In this document: positions 1 through 9,164 of the stretch, in pieces
Position numbering within the stretch: position 1 is the stretch's first letter
Layout: every line of letters begins with the position of its first letter
Assembly (NCBI RefSeq): GCF_000382405.1
Contig: NZ_KB908273.1
Coordinates: 1 to 64,000 of the forward strand
Source: Mycobacterium sp. 141
GTDB taxonomy: Bacteria > Actinomycetota > Actinomycetes > Mycobacteriales > Mycobacteriaceae
Direction of reading: 5' to 3'
DNA: 64,000 bases
Notes under the pieces: generated by a model
Told to the model about the DNA's origin: nothing
The model's database searches: none
What the model saw: the letters and a program-made list of their open reading frames with translations, nothing else
Program-made: the position numbers and the translations under genes

Positions 1-390
1 GCCATGTCGGTCATCATCCTGCTGGCCGTCGGCGCCGACTACAACCTGCTGCTGGTCTCCCGATTCAAAGAAGAAATCCACGCCGGCCTCAACACCGGCA
101 TCATCCGCGCCATGGGCGGCACCGGCTCAGTAGTCACCTCCGCAGGCCTGGTCTTCGCCTTCACCATGATGTCCATGGCCTTCAGCGAACTCGCCGTCAT
201 CGGCCAAGTCGGCACCACCATCGGCCTCGGCCTACTCTTCGACACCCTCGTCATCCGCTCCTTCATGACCCCATCGATCGCAGCCCTACTCGGAAAATGG
301 TTCTGGTGGCCACAGAAAGTGCGCCAGCGACCTGTTCCCGCGCCATGGCCTGAACCGGTATCCAAAGAAACACAGGACGCGCTGGCGTGA
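1..390 (+). CDS. MmpL family lipid/siderophore transporter, C-terminal fragment
   Basis: The reading frame is already open at base 1, so only the last 129 or so residues of an RND-type MmpL transporter are present. The fragment carries the second-half transmembrane motif with the Asp-Tyr pair (VGADYNLLLVSRFKEEI) that relays protons in MmpL proteins, two further hydrophobic helices, and the typical end (LLGKWFWWPQKVRQRP). MmpL proteins sit in the inner membrane and export cell-envelope lipids or siderophores. It closely resembles the end of the complete MmpL at 12500-15442, so the two are paralogues. The missing N-terminal part and any MmpS partner lie outside the window. Confidence 0.93.
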   Translation, partial: AMSVIILLAVGADYNLLLVSRFKEEIHAGLNTGIIRAMGGTGSVVTSAGLVFAFTMMSMAFSELAVIGQVGTTIGLGLLFDTLVIRSFMTPSIAALLGKWFWWPQKVRQRPVPAPWPEPVSKETQDALA

Positions 391-433
391 TTCGGCCGCT
401 TCCGGTGGGCGATCGCTCGGCTAACGTCGCCGT

Positions 434-1180
434 GTGATCGTGCTCCTGCCTCCGTCGGAGACCAAGCGCACCGGCGGAGACGGCCCGCCGCTGCGACTGG
501 ACCAGCTCAGCTCCACGGCCCTCACGCCGCTGCGTGAGGAGCTGCTCAACCAATTGATCGGACTTTCCGCCGACATTCCGGCCTGCCGCAAGGCCCTCGG
601 GCTCTCGACCAAGCAGGATGCGGAGATCGAGCGCAATGCCGAACTCTGCTCGGCCCCAACGTTGCCGGCGATGCACCGTTACACCGGCGTGCTGTACGAC
701 GCGCTCGACATCGGCTCGCTACGCGGCGCAGCGGCTGAGCGTGCGCGGGCCCGGCTTGCCGTCGGATCGGCGCTGTTCGGCTTGCTGCGCGCCGATGACC
801 AGGTGCCCGCCTATCGCCTGTCGGCAACCTCGAAGCTGCCGGGACAACCAGGGCTGAGCACCCGCTGGCGTCCGATCCTGGAGCCGGTGCTCGCCGAACT
901 GTCCGACCAACATCTGATCGTCGACCTACGCTCGGGCTCCTACGCCGCGCTGGGCCGTATACCCGGAGCGGTCCGCGTCCAGGTCCTCGCCCAACACGCC
1001 GACGGACACCGAAGCGTGGTCAGTCATTTCAACAAGGCCCACAAAGGTCGGCTGGCGCGGACGCTGGCCGGCTCCCGATCCGAACCGAACGACGCCGCCG
1101 CGGTGGCCGCCGTCGCCCGTCGCGCTCACATGCACGTCGAACGCGACGGCGACGAGTTGACGGTCGTGGTGCCGGCTTGA
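434..1180 (+). CDS. yaaA: YaaA family peroxide stress protein
   Basis: A 248-residue protein of the YaaA/DUF328 family. It starts at a GTG with the family N-terminus (MIVLLPPSETKR) and has the central YTGVLYDALD and LFGLLRADDQVPAYRL blocks. In E. coli YaaA lowers free intracellular iron during hydrogen peroxide stress and binds DNA; the biochemical mechanism in actinobacteria is not established. The length is normal for the family. It stands 43 bases after the MmpL gene on the same strand, without obvious functional linkage. Confidence 0.9.
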   Translation: MIVLLPPSETKRTGGDGPPLRLDQLSSTALTPLREELLNQLIGLSADIPACRKALGLSTKQDAEIERNAELCSAPTLPAMHRYTGVLYDALDIGSLRGAAAERARARLAVGSALFGLLRADDQVPAYRLSATSKLPGQPGLSTRWRPILEPVLAELSDQHLIVDLRSGSYAALGRIPGAVRVQVLAQHADGHRSVVSHFNKAHKGRLARTLAGSRSEPNDAAAVAAVARRAHMHVERDGDELTVVVPA

Positions 1181-1271
1181 GGCGCAGCTTCGAAATCTCA
1201 CCGCCAGGAGAGCCGCGATCTCGTACCTCTGGAATCCGCCGGCCCGGACGCCGAAACCGTATGGTCGGGCC

Positions 1272-2660
1272 ATGTCGATCCCGTCACTCGCTCGTACAGC
1301 CGCATTGCGAACCGCCGTTGCCCACGCCGAAACATTCTTGACAGGGCTCGACGAGCGCCCGGTGGCGGCACGAGTCGACGCGTCGAGCGTGCGCTCCGCA
1401 CTCGGTGGGCCACTGCCCGAACACGGTGAAGACCCCATTGCCGTCATTGACGCACTGGCCGCCGGCACCGAGGCCGGGTTGGTCGCCAGCGCCGGACCCC
1501 GGCACTTCGGCTTCGTCGTCGGAGGTGCCCTGCCGGCTGCACTGGCAGCCGACTGGTTGGTATCGGCATGGGACCAGTGCGCAGCGTTCCACTCGCTGTC
1601 CCCGGCCGCGGCCGCGATCGAAGAAGTGGCTGGCGGGTGGGTTTTGGACCTGCTGGGGTTACCGCCCGATGCCGGCGTTGGATTCGTCACAGGTGCACAG
1701 GCCGCCAACACCACCGGCCTGGCCGCCGCCCGTCATACGGTCCTCGCCCGAGCCGGCTGGGATGTCGGTCGCGACGGATTGATCGGGGCACCGCAGGTCC
1801 GGGTACTGTGCGGCGAGCAGGCCCATGTGACCATCCACACCGCCTTGAGACTCCTCGGGCTCGGCGAGGGCACGGCCGCCCGGGTACGCGCGGACGGCCA
1901 GGGCCGGATGCAGCCGGATGCCCTCGACGAAACCCTCAGTCGCGGTACCGGACCGGCGATCGTATGCGCGCAAGCCGGCAACGTATCGACCGGCGCCTTC
2001 GACGATCTCGACGCTATCGCCGATGTGTGCGCAGCCCACGACGCATGGCTGCACGTCGACGGGGCCTTCGGGCTGTGGGCCGCGGCCTCCCCGTCGAACA
2101 GGCACCTCACCGCGGGCGTCGGCCGGGCGGATTCGTGGGCCGTCGACGCCCACAAGTGGCTCAATGTGCCCTACGACAGTGCCATGGCGATTGTCGCCGA
2201 CCAGCAAGCGCACCTGGCCGCGACCGGGCTGGCGGGTCCCTACCTTGTCGCCGACGCCGGCCAGCGGGACAACACGAACTATGTGCCCGAAAGTTCGCGG
2301 CGCGCCCGTGCTGTCCCCGTCTACGCGGCGCTGCGCTCCCTCGGCCGGGCCGGAGTGGCCGAACTCGTGGAACGTAACTGCGCGCAGGCCCGGCGGATGG
2401 CGGCACTGCTCGCCGAAATCCCCGGGGCCGAGATACTCAACGACGTAGTGCTCAACCAAGTTTTGGTTCGGCTCCCCGGTGGCGATGAAGCCAACCGGCG
2501 CGCGGTGGCGGCGATCCAGGCCGACGGCACCTGCTGGCTCGGTGGGACCACGTGGCAGGGTCGGTACGTGTTACGCGTGTCCTTCTCGAACTGGGCGACC
2601 ACCGATGACGACGTCGACCGGTCGGCCGCGGCGATCCGGGCCGTGCTGAGCACACCGTGA
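1272..2660 (+). CDS. PLP-dependent group II amino acid decarboxylase family protein
   Basis: A 462-residue fold-type I PLP enzyme of the pyridoxal-dependent decarboxylase family (glutamate/aromatic amino acid decarboxylase relatives). Visible features are the cofactor-binding Asp in HVDGAFGLW and the Schiff-base lysine in VDAHKWLNVPYD at about residue 295. The length fits the family. Relatives act on glutamate, aspartate, tyrosine or tryptophan, and the substrate cannot be read from the sequence. The gene follows yaaA by 91 bases and runs convergent to cinA. Confidence 0.85.
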   Translation: MSIPSLARTAALRTAVAHAETFLTGLDERPVAARVDASSVRSALGGPLPEHGEDPIAVIDALAAGTEAGLVASAGPRHFGFVVGGALPAALAADWLVSAWDQCAAFHSLSPAAAAIEEVAGGWVLDLLGLPPDAGVGFVTGAQAANTTGLAAARHTVLARAGWDVGRDGLIGAPQVRVLCGEQAHVTIHTALRLLGLGEGTAARVRADGQGRMQPDALDETLSRGTGPAIVCAQAGNVSTGAFDDLDAIADVCAAHDAWLHVDGAFGLWAAASPSNRHLTAGVGRADSWAVDAHKWLNVPYDSAMAIVADQQAHLAATGLAGPYLVADAGQRDNTNYVPESSRRARAVPVYAALRSLGRAGVAELVERNCAQARRMAALLAEIPGAEILNDVVLNQVLVRLPGGDEANRRAVAAIQADGTCWLGGTTWQGRYVLRVSFSNWATTDDDVDRSAAAIRAVLSTP

Positions 2661-2684
2661 CGAGGTGACCGGATTCGGCCGCAG

Positions 2685-3968
2685 TCACCCGACGCTGGAA
2701 CCTTGCAACGCCCGCCGCAACATGTGCATCGCCACAGTGGTGGAACGTTCCCGGACATCGGTGCGGTCGCCCGGCAACCGGAGTGTGCGGGTGACGGCCT
2801 CACCACCCGCGAGCTGTACGGCGAAGCACACCGTGCCGACGGGCTTGTCCGCGCCACCACCGCCCGGACCGGCGATGCCGGTGATCGCCACCGCGGTGTC
2901 GGCCTCGAAGCTGCGCAGTGCCCCGGCAGCCATCGCGACGGCCACCGGCTCCGAGACCGCACCATGCTCGGCAAGCAGCTCGTGATCGACCTGCAGCAGT
3001 TGGGTTTTGGCCTCGTTGGCGTAGGCGACGACCCCTCCGGCGACATAGGCCGATGCGCCGGCCCGCTCGGTCAGCCGCGCCGCCAGCAGGCCCGCGGTGC
3101 ACGATTCCGCAGTTGCGACGCGCCGACCTGCCAGCAGCGCGGCGACCTGCTCGTCGACCGTGGAGCCGTCCTCGGAGAACAGTGTGTTGGCGTGGCGGTC
3201 CCGCAGCGTCTTGACCAGTTGGGCGTACGTGTCGGCCGCCGCCGGCTCGTAACGGGTGACGATCTCCAGCTCGCCTCGGCGCAGACACGTGGTGATTTCC
3301 AGGTCGGCGAACCCGACGATGTCACGCTCGGCCTCCCGCAGGGTTTCGGCCAGGCCGGACTCGGCGAGCCCGAACATGCGCAGCATGTCCTGGCGGTAGA
3401 CGGTGCGCTGCGCGATCGCCTGCTGCGCAGCCGCGGTCGCGATGGCCGCAGACCACATCGGCTGCAGTTCGCGGGGCGGACCGGGCAGCACTATGACGGT
3501 CGGTGTTCCGGGAACCACGACGCCAGGTGCGGTGCCGACCGGTTCGAGGACCTCCGCGCCGGCGGGAACCAGGGCCTGCTTGCGGTTGGCTGCCCGCACC
3601 GCCTCGAAGTCGACCTCCGAGAAGACGCCGCGCCCCGCCATGAGCCGACGCAAGATCGCCGCGATCCGCTCCTCGACCTCGGTGTCCAGCACCAGCTCGC
3701 GACCACAGAATTCGGCGACGGTCGCCACCGTCAGGTCGTCGGCGGTGGGGCCCAACCCGCCGCTGGTGACGATCAGGTCCACTCCCTCTGTGGCCAGAAA
3801 CCGCAGTTGTGCGGCAATGTCCTGGGGACGGTCACCACAGATCGTGATGTGGGCGAGCTCGACACCCAGTTCGAGCAGCCGGTCGGCAATCCACGGCCCG
3901 TTGCGGTCCTGAACGCGTCCGGTGAGAACTTCGGTTCCGGTCACCACGATGCCTGCGCGTGTGCTCAC
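2685..3968 (-). CDS. cinA: CinA family nicotinamide-nucleotide amidohydrolase
   Basis: The protein has an N-terminal molybdopterin-binding-like (COG1058) domain with TGTEVLTGRVQDRN and TSGGLGPTADD, and a C-terminal CinA/PncC domain with ATAESCTAGLLAARL and TGIAGPGGG. CinA deamidates nicotinamide mononucleotide in NAD recycling. In mycobacteria it has been linked to cleavage of NAD-drug adducts. It aligns along its length with remembered M. tuberculosis Rv1901. The GTG at 3968 (VSTRAGIVV) matches the family N-terminus; another GTG lies four codons upstream at 3980. Confidence 0.93.
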   Translation of the reverse strand: MSTRAGIVVTGTEVLTGRVQDRNGPWIADRLLELGVELAHITICGDRPQDIAAQLRFLATEGVDLIVTSGGLGPTADDLTVATVAEFCGRELVLDTEVEERIAAILRRLMAGRGVFSEVDFEAVRAANRKQALVPAGAEVLEPVGTAPGVVVPGTPTVIVLPGPPRELQPMWSAAIATAAAQQAIAQRTVYRQDMLRMFGLAESGLAETLREAERDIVGFADLEITTCLRRGELEIVTRYEPAAADTYAQLVKTLRDRHANTLFSEDGSTVDEQVAALLAGRRVATAESCTAGLLAARLTERAGASAYVAGGVVAYANEAKTQLLQVDHELLAEHGAVSEPVAVAMAAGALRSFEADTAVAITGIAGPGGGGADKPVGTVCFAVQLAGGEAVTRTLRLPGDRTDVRERSTTVAMHMLRRALQGSSVG

Positions 3969-4044
3969 ACCGAAGCACACTACGCAGACGTGTTCAGGTC
4001 GGAACCCGCACTGCCTCGCCGCGACCGATTGTCGCCTTCGGCGG

Positions 4045-4269
4045 TCAGCGCTTGAGCCAGTTGTTCACCGTCGGCAGGTCGCGCGTGTAGGTGACCATGA
4101 TGTCGTCCTGGAACCGGCTGGCGCCGCTGATCGCGTTCGATCCTCGCCAGATCACCCGGATCCGATCGTTGCCGCGCTGATAGACGTCCACGCGGTCGAC
4201 ATCACGGCGCGACCAGCCGCTGGACTCGGCCACCTGGGACAGATCGCGGCGCTCATCGGTCGTCGTCAT
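4045..4269 (-). CDS. Small conserved hypothetical protein
   Basis: A 74-residue protein with an acidic/basic N-terminal helix (MTTTDERRDLSQVAESSGWSRRD begins it, so only the first part is quoted here as a description) followed by a likely beta-rich part containing VWRG-like and FQDDIMVTY stretches. No signal peptide or membrane segment is visible. The family is not recognised. It starts 9 bases downstream of the GH2 gene's stop and may be co-transcribed with it. Codon use looks like the neighbouring genes, which supports a real gene. Confidence 0.65.
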   Translation of the reverse strand: MTTTDERRDLSQVAESSGWSRRDVDRVDVYQRGNDRIRVIWRGSNAISGASRFQDDIMVTYTRDLPTVNNWLKR

Positions 4270-4278
4270 CAGGTGATC

Positions 4279-7002
4279 CTATCGGCGGCTGGACTGGTCG
4301 ATCGGCACGGTCACGGGTGCGGAGTTGTAACCGGTGACCCGCACCCAGTTGGCCTGCGGTTCCGTGCCGGTGACGGTGCCGGTCAGCACCACCGTCTCAC
4401 CCGGGTAGACCGTGACGTAATTGTCGGAGTACTCGATGGGCAGGATCTCGTCACCGTCGTGGGTCTCGGTGATCTCGGCTCGGTCGAAGAACGCGATCTG
4501 GTGGGTGGGATTGTGTAGGCGGATCGCCACCACGGTACGGTCGGGGCCGACCGAACGCGAGGCGCTGACCTGCAGGGATGCCGGCGGCATCGTGTTGAGC
4601 GGGGTCATGTCGGCCCAGCTGGTCTGGGCGAGGTCGAAGGCCTGGTCGTTCATCGGGTTGCCGACGTCGTCGCGCTGTTGCGACTGCCAGTAGGTGTTCT
4701 CGGTGACGACGTCCCCCGAAGCATCGAGCAGTTCGCACCGAACGAAGAACACCCGCGAGTCGCGGACCACGTGCGGCAGCACCAGTGCCCGCACGGCCCC
4801 GCCGGACGGCACCGAGATGGTGTCCGTGGTTCGGTCGTCCCGCACCCGTCCCGCCAGGTCGTAGGTGCGCACCCGCACGTGCAGGCCGTGCTGCTCGGAC
4901 GGCGTCTGGTTGACCACCGTGACGTTGGCCGTGTTGTGGTCACCGGTGGCGAACGAGTCGAACACCACCGACAGCGGGCGCAGCCCCTTCTTGGCGCCGA
5001 AGTAGGCACCGCCGGGCCGCAGGTAGTAGTCGAAGAGATGCCCGAAGAACGACGGCCAGTGGTTGTTGAGCATCCAGTAGATCGTCATCTTGTGGTTCGC
5101 CCAGCCCATGGCCGCGAACGCCTCGAACTGAGCCCGGGTGGACTCGTAGTGCGCCAACTGTGCCTTGCGCGCGAATTCCTCTGCGTTGGGCGAGGATCCG
5201 TATCGCCGCATCACCGCGGTGCGGATGCTCTCCAGCGCGTTGTTGCTGGGGTTGGCGCCGGCATGGAAGTACCAGGCGTCGTTGATCGGCCACAGTTTGT
5301 CCGGCGGAATGAATTTCCGCAGGCTCGCGAACGGTGGGATGTTCTCGTTGTCACCCTGCTCGGCGTTCGACCCGCGGGTGGCCTGATACCCGCCGCTGAA
5401 CCAGTAGCTGGGTGGGCGCCAGGTGTACGGGCCCGCCATGTGGATGCCGTCCCAGTCGGGCTGACCGTCGCCGTCGCGGGCCAGTGACGACACCGTGTCG
5501 ACGACGGCGTCCGGCCAGTGCAGCTGGGCCAGGATGCCGTGGTAGGCGTCCAGAACCGACTGCGGCGGTTTGCCGTCGCTGCCGTTGGCCCAGATGAACG
5601 CCGACGGGTGACCGCGCAGGGTCAGCAGCTGCGAGCGCAGGCTCTCGTTGGCGACGCGATGGTCCTCGGCGTCCCACTGCGACCATTTCTCCCACTGGTT
5701 GCAGCACATCCAGCCGTACATCAGCGGGATGCCCAGCTCGTCAGCCCGCTCGATGATGTTGTCGCCGGGGAACTTTCCCTCCAGCCGCAGCATGTTCAGG
5801 CCCATGTCGCGGACGTAGCCCAGGATGGCGTCCTCGCGCTGCGGGTCGTACCGAAACAGCAGGTCGGGGGTATAGGCGGCACCGCGGACCAGCAGATCCT
5901 TGCCGTTGACCGTGAGATAGAAGCTGCCGCCACGGCCCAGGTCCGGGTACTGCTCGTCGTCGTCGCGATGCTGGGCGATGGTCCGGATACCGAACCGCGA
6001 GTCGTCGGTGTCGGTGGCCCGACCATACTGCCGGAACTCCAGGTGCAGGTTGTACAGATTGGGATCGCCCATGGTGTACGGCCACCACAGATCCGGGTTG
6101 TGCACCGTCAGCGCGGCGTAGGAGTCCGGATCGAACTTCACCTCACGACGCTCCCCCGCGCCGAGGGTGACCGGCTGTTCGAGGGTGATATCCGGCTTGC
6201 CGGACCGGCTGATCGTGGCGTGCACCACCCCGCGCAGCGTGGTCGACGATGTGTTGCGGACATCGCTGTAGACGGTGAGCCGGGCCGTGTCGGTCGACGG
6301 CAGCGGCAACTCGGTGGTCACCATCGGGTCGCTGACCACACCGGTTCCCGAGAAGCTCAGGTACACCGGTTTGAAGATGCCCGCGTTGCGGTCGGCGACA
6401 AAGGAATTGCCGCGCAGCGGGTTCTTGCCCGGGCCCTGGTAGCCGATCCGGTTCCAGTTGATCCAGTCCCACCAGCTGTCGGCGAGTTCGACGCCGTTGA
6501 TGTCCTGCAGGGCCCGCTCGGGGGTGACCTTGACGGCCAGGGTGTTCTGACCGCCCTGGTTGAGCCATGGCGTGACGTCGAGCTCGTGGGCGGTGTACAT
6601 GCCGACCACCTCGGAGCTGCCTGCGATCTGCCTGCCGTTGAGCCACACTTCGGCGCGGTAGTTGATGCCGGGGAACTCGATGCGGTAGCTGGAGCTGCCT
6701 GCCGGTGCGGTGAACGTGGTCCGGTACCACCAGTCCTGGCGGTACAGGTCGTCGGGGACGTTGGCCAGGTTCTCGCCGTAGTAGAGGTTCGGGTAGGTGC
6801 CGTCGTCCTCCAGTGCCTGCAGCACCGTGGCGGGCATGTGCTCCACCTGGTGCCAGCTGTCCCCACGGAATGCGCCCGTCGAGATCTCGGCTCCCCCGGC
6901 CTTGACGTCCCGCGCAGAGGTCAGCTGCCAGCCGGCCGACAGCTCGATACGACCCGATGGTGGTTCCGGCCGGGCGAACACGGGCAGGTCGGTGACACAC
7001 AC
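4279..7002 (-). CDS. GH2 family exo-beta-D-glucosaminidase-like glycoside hydrolase
   Basis: About 907 residues from the GTG at 7002. It has a jelly-roll sugar-binding N-terminal domain, immunoglobulin-like domains, a TIM barrel and C-terminal beta domains. In the barrel, WANGSDGKPP carries an Asp (about residue 476) at the acid/base position as in CsxA-type exo-beta-D-glucosaminidases, and NAEQGDNENIPP fits the nucleophile loop. It probably removes beta-linked amino sugars or mannose outside the cytoplasm. The frame continues upstream of 7002 into a basic region and a Leu/Val-rich helix typical of a signal peptide, so the true start is probably upstream (see finding). Substrate is inferred only. 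Confidence 0.85.
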   Translation of the reverse strand: MCVTDLPVFARPEPPSGRIELSAGWQLTSARDVKAGGAEISTGAFRGDSWHQVEHMPATVLQALEDDGTYPNLYYGENLANVPDDLYRQDWWYRTTFTAPAGSSSYRIEFPGINYRAEVWLNGRQIAGSSEVVGMYTAHELDVTPWLNQGGQNTLAVKVTPERALQDINGVELADSWWDWINWNRIGYQGPGKNPLRGNSFVADRNAGIFKPVYLSFSGTGVVSDPMVTTELPLPSTDTARLTVYSDVRNTSSTTLRGVVHATISRSGKPDITLEQPVTLGAGERREVKFDPDSYAALTVHNPDLWWPYTMGDPNLYNLHLEFRQYGRATDTDDSRFGIRTIAQHRDDDEQYPDLGRGGSFYLTVNGKDLLVRGAAYTPDLLFRYDPQREDAILGYVRDMGLNMLRLEGKFPGDNIIERADELGIPLMYGWMCCNQWEKWSQWDAEDHRVANESLRSQLLTLRGHPSAFIWANGSDGKPPQSVLDAYHGILAQLHWPDAVVDTVSSLARDGDGQPDWDGIHMAGPYTWRPPSYWFSGGYQATRGSNAEQGDNENIPPFASLRKFIPPDKLWPINDAWYFHAGANPSNNALESIRTAVMRRYGSSPNAEEFARKAQLAHYESTRAQFEAFAAMGWANHKMTIYWMLNNHWPSFFGHLFDYYLRPGGAYFGAKKGLRPLSVVFDSFATGDHNTANVTVVNQTPSEQHGLHVRVRTYDLAGRVRDDRTTDTISVPSGGAVRALVLPHVVRDSRVFFVRCELLDASGDVVTENTYWQSQQRDDVGNPMNDQAFDLAQTSWADMTPLNTMPPASLQVSASRSVGPDRTVVAIRLHNPTHQIAFFDRAEITETHDGDEILPIEYSDNYVTVYPGETVVLTGTVTGTEPQANWVRVTGYNSAPVTVPIDQSSRR

Positions 7003-7071
7003 CGACAGCAGCAGCAGCGTGACGACGACACCCGCGATGAGCGGGCCGACGCGACGTTTCGGGCTGGAAAT

Positions 7072-7413
7072 GGGTGGCTCCTCGGGACCGATGCGGCGGG
7101 CGGCCGCCCGGTCATTCTGCCGTGACGGACGCCCGGCCGCGCGGCCGGTGCACCCTCAGAGCTTGTGTGGGACGTCGTTGGCCAAGTTGGACTGCGCGCC
7201 ATGGGCGACACCCGGGGCCATCAGCGACTTGGTACGGCTGCACGCGGCAGCGTCAGCGGCCCATCGACACTGAAAACAGGCGCCGCGGTGGTCGATGGCG
7301 CACCCCGATCTGGTGAACGCCTCGGCGGTCTTGTCGGCCAGCACCGCATCGTCATCCCAGGCTCCCATAGCGCCCGGACTTCGTCGATGAATTCCGCTGC
7401 GCGACGGTATCTT
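7072..7413. other. Intergenic region without a supported gene
   Basis: This stretch separates two minus-strand genes. It contains a 70-codon minus-strand open frame (7156-7368) with four cysteines, but no ribosome binding site and no recognisable family. The region may hold the promoter of the GH2 gene. No RNA gene or repeat was seen. Confidence 0.5.
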
Positions 7414-8157
7414 TCATCGGCGGTCGACCGATCTGCCGGCCCGCTCCACGGTCAGCACCGGCCAGCCATGTTCGGCTGCCACCGCGGCGAGACCCGGCCT
7501 GGGGTTCACCGGCCGGGGCCGACCCACCAGCCTCATCAGCGCGCCGTCTTCGCCACCGTCGGCATAGAAGTAACTGCTGCGCAGCTCGACGGCTTTGTCT
7601 TCGCAAAACCGCTGCACTGCATCGGCTTTACGGGCGCCCCACACGATCGGCAGGACCACGTTGCCGGTCAGCAGTCCGTCGGCGTCGGTTTCGAAATGGT
7701 TGCACAGCACATGGTCGATGCCGAGGTGACGCGCGACGGGCTCGGCATGGATGGTCAGCGCCGACGAACTCATCACTACGGTGTGACCACGCTCCTGGTG
7801 GCGCCGGACCACCTCGCGCATGTGCGGGTAGACCCGTTCGAGGATGCGCCGGGTGAACAGCTGCTCCCCCAACTCGTCAAGCTCTCGCAGCGACTCGCCC
7901 CGTAGATAGCCGGTGGCCCGCACGAGGAGCCTCTCGAATGGCATCCGGCCCAGTCGGTAACGCACCGAAGCTTCGATGATCCCCAGGATCTCGCCGAGCG
8001 CGGCCTGTCGATTGCGGATCCGGTGCCCGGCGTGAGCGCTGGCGGTGAACCCGTCGACCAGCGTCCCGTCGAGATCGAAGAATGCCCCCACTCTCGCACC
8101 ACCTGAACCTTCGCCGATTTCGGCAAGCGATTCGGGCGGCGACAATATGCGACCCAT
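7414..8157 (-). CDS. HAD-IB family phosphatase (SerB-like)
   Basis: A HAD superfamily IB hydrolase. Motif I is FFDLDGTLVDGF with the two catalytic aspartates, motif II is VVMSSSALTIHAEP, and a later YADGGEDGALM stretch stands at the motif III/IV site. Members remove phosphate from small metabolites such as phosphoserine. In mycobacteria several are fused to PlsC-type acyltransferases; here the protein ends after the HAD domain with no acyltransferase. The start at 8157 (MGRILSPPES) is preferred because motif I then falls near residue 28. A TTG at 8202 and a GTG at 8181 are alternatives. Substrate unknown. Confidence 0.8.
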   Translation of the reverse strand: MGRILSPPESLAEIGEGSGGARVGAFFDLDGTLVDGFTASAHAGHRIRNRQAALGEILGIIEASVRYRLGRMPFERLLVRATGYLRGESLRELDELGEQLFTRRILERVYPHMREVVRRHQERGHTVVMSSSALTIHAEPVARHLGIDHVLCNHFETDADGLLTGNVVLPIVWGARKADAVQRFCEDKAVELRSSYFYADGGEDGALMRLVGRPRPVNPRPGLAAVAAEHGWPVLTVERAGRSVDRR

Positions 8158-8241
8158 GGAAACAAGTAGACCAAGCCGAGCCACGATCGGGCCAATCCTC
8201 AATAGATCGGACCTCTGCGGACTGAATCCCGCAAGCGACGA

Positions 8242-8859
8242 TCAGGGCAGCGGCGGAGCCGGATCAGCCGGCGGCGGGGGCAGCGGGTTGGCTGGTGGTG
8301 GCGGAGCAAACGGGTTCGCCGGTGCCGCCGGCGCAGGCGCGCCGGGCAGGACGGGGCTTGCGGGCGCCATGGTGTTCGGCCCCGGTGCGCCCTGCGGCGC
8401 CGGCTCGCCCGGAGAGAGCGGAACGTTTGGGCCGGGTGCCTGATCCGGGATCGGGGTGTTCATATTGCGCTGCGCGAGACCGAGCAGCAGCGCCTGCTTA
8501 CCGCTGATCTCGTTGTTCTGGACCGCGTGCCACAGATCCTTGAGATAGCTCACATTGGGACGGTCCGTGTCCTCCGCGCTGGGATCCATCGTCGACCCCG
8601 GCGGCAGCGCGTCCGGACTGGCCAGATGCGGGGTGCCCGAGGGCGGCGCCGCCAGCTGTGTCGGGGCCGCCGGATCGGCCGCCTGCGGTGTCGGGGCCGC
8701 CGGATCGGCCGCCTGCGGCGCCGGCACGGCGCCGGGGTCCGGGGGCGGTACCGGCACGCCCGGGTCGGCTGATGCCGCCGCCGCGATCATCAGCGCGACG
8801 ACGGGGGCCGACACGCAGCACGCAGCCGCGGACGCAAGCTTTCGGATGTCGACAGTCAT
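8242..8859 (-). CDS. Pro/Ala-rich secreted protein
   Basis: The ATG at 8859 gives an N-terminus MTVDIRKLASAAACCV followed by a hydrophobic helix and an ASADP cleavage site, a classical Sec signal peptide. The mature protein has Pro/Ala-rich low-complexity ends flanking a short central folded segment (NVSYLKDLWHAVQNNEISG). The first low-complexity part includes a tandem decapeptide (PQAADPAAPT type) encoded by a perfect 30-bp DNA duplication. Function is not recognised. It is probably exported to the cell wall or medium. A longer start at 8925 would place the signal peptide inside the protein and is less likely. Confidence 0.75.
   Translation of the reverse strand: MTVDIRKLASAAACCVSAPVVALMIAAAASADPGVPVPPPDPGAVPAPQAADPAAPTPQAADPAAPTQLAAPPSGTPHLASPDALPPGSTMDPSAEDTDRPNVSYLKDLWHAVQNNEISGKQALLLGLAQRNMNTPIPDQAPGPNVPLSPGEPAPQGAPGPNTMAPASPVLPGAPAPAAPANPFAPPPPANPLPPPPADPAPPLP
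8659..8718. repeat. Two perfect 30-bp tandem copies in the Pro/Ala-rich gene
   Basis: The bases 8659-8688 are repeated exactly at 8689-8718. The repeat is in frame and adds ten residues, so its copy number could vary between strains without breaking the gene. Confidence 0.85.
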
Positions 8860-9164
8860 CGGTGGCCTCTCGCTGTTACTCCAGGGGCTGATGGTAGCGC
8901 TGAGTACATCGGCGGTGCCAGTCATTCGTTACACCAGCCGAATCGGAACACATTACAAAACTGAGGACTCTCGATTTTCGATCACCCGCTGCACACCGCC
9001 CCACCTGGGGTATCAACAGGAGCGGCAGCACTACACAACGTCGTTGCGAGGAGTCAACAGGCCATGATGCCGACCTTGAATCTCCCGCCGGATTCGGCTT
9101 CACCGATCCCGCTGGCCCGGTTATCGTGATTGTCAGCTGAGCTTGCCGCGGTAACGCGGGGCCG
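8860..9164. other. Intergenic region
   Basis: The stretch lies upstream of the Pro/Ala-rich secreted gene and downstream of the DUF302 gene. It should contain the promoter of the former. No convincing gene, RNA or repeat was seen. Confidence 0.5.

Noticed and set aside
7156..7368. Minus-strand 70-codon frame with four Cys
   Set aside because: No ribosome binding site, no family, and composition close to non-coding sequence; treated as intergenic.
9063..9140. Frame ending FTDPAGPVIVIVS before the DUF302 gene
   Set aside because: Reads like a protein tail, but no start codon in frame and no family match; possibly a tiny relic, not supportable.
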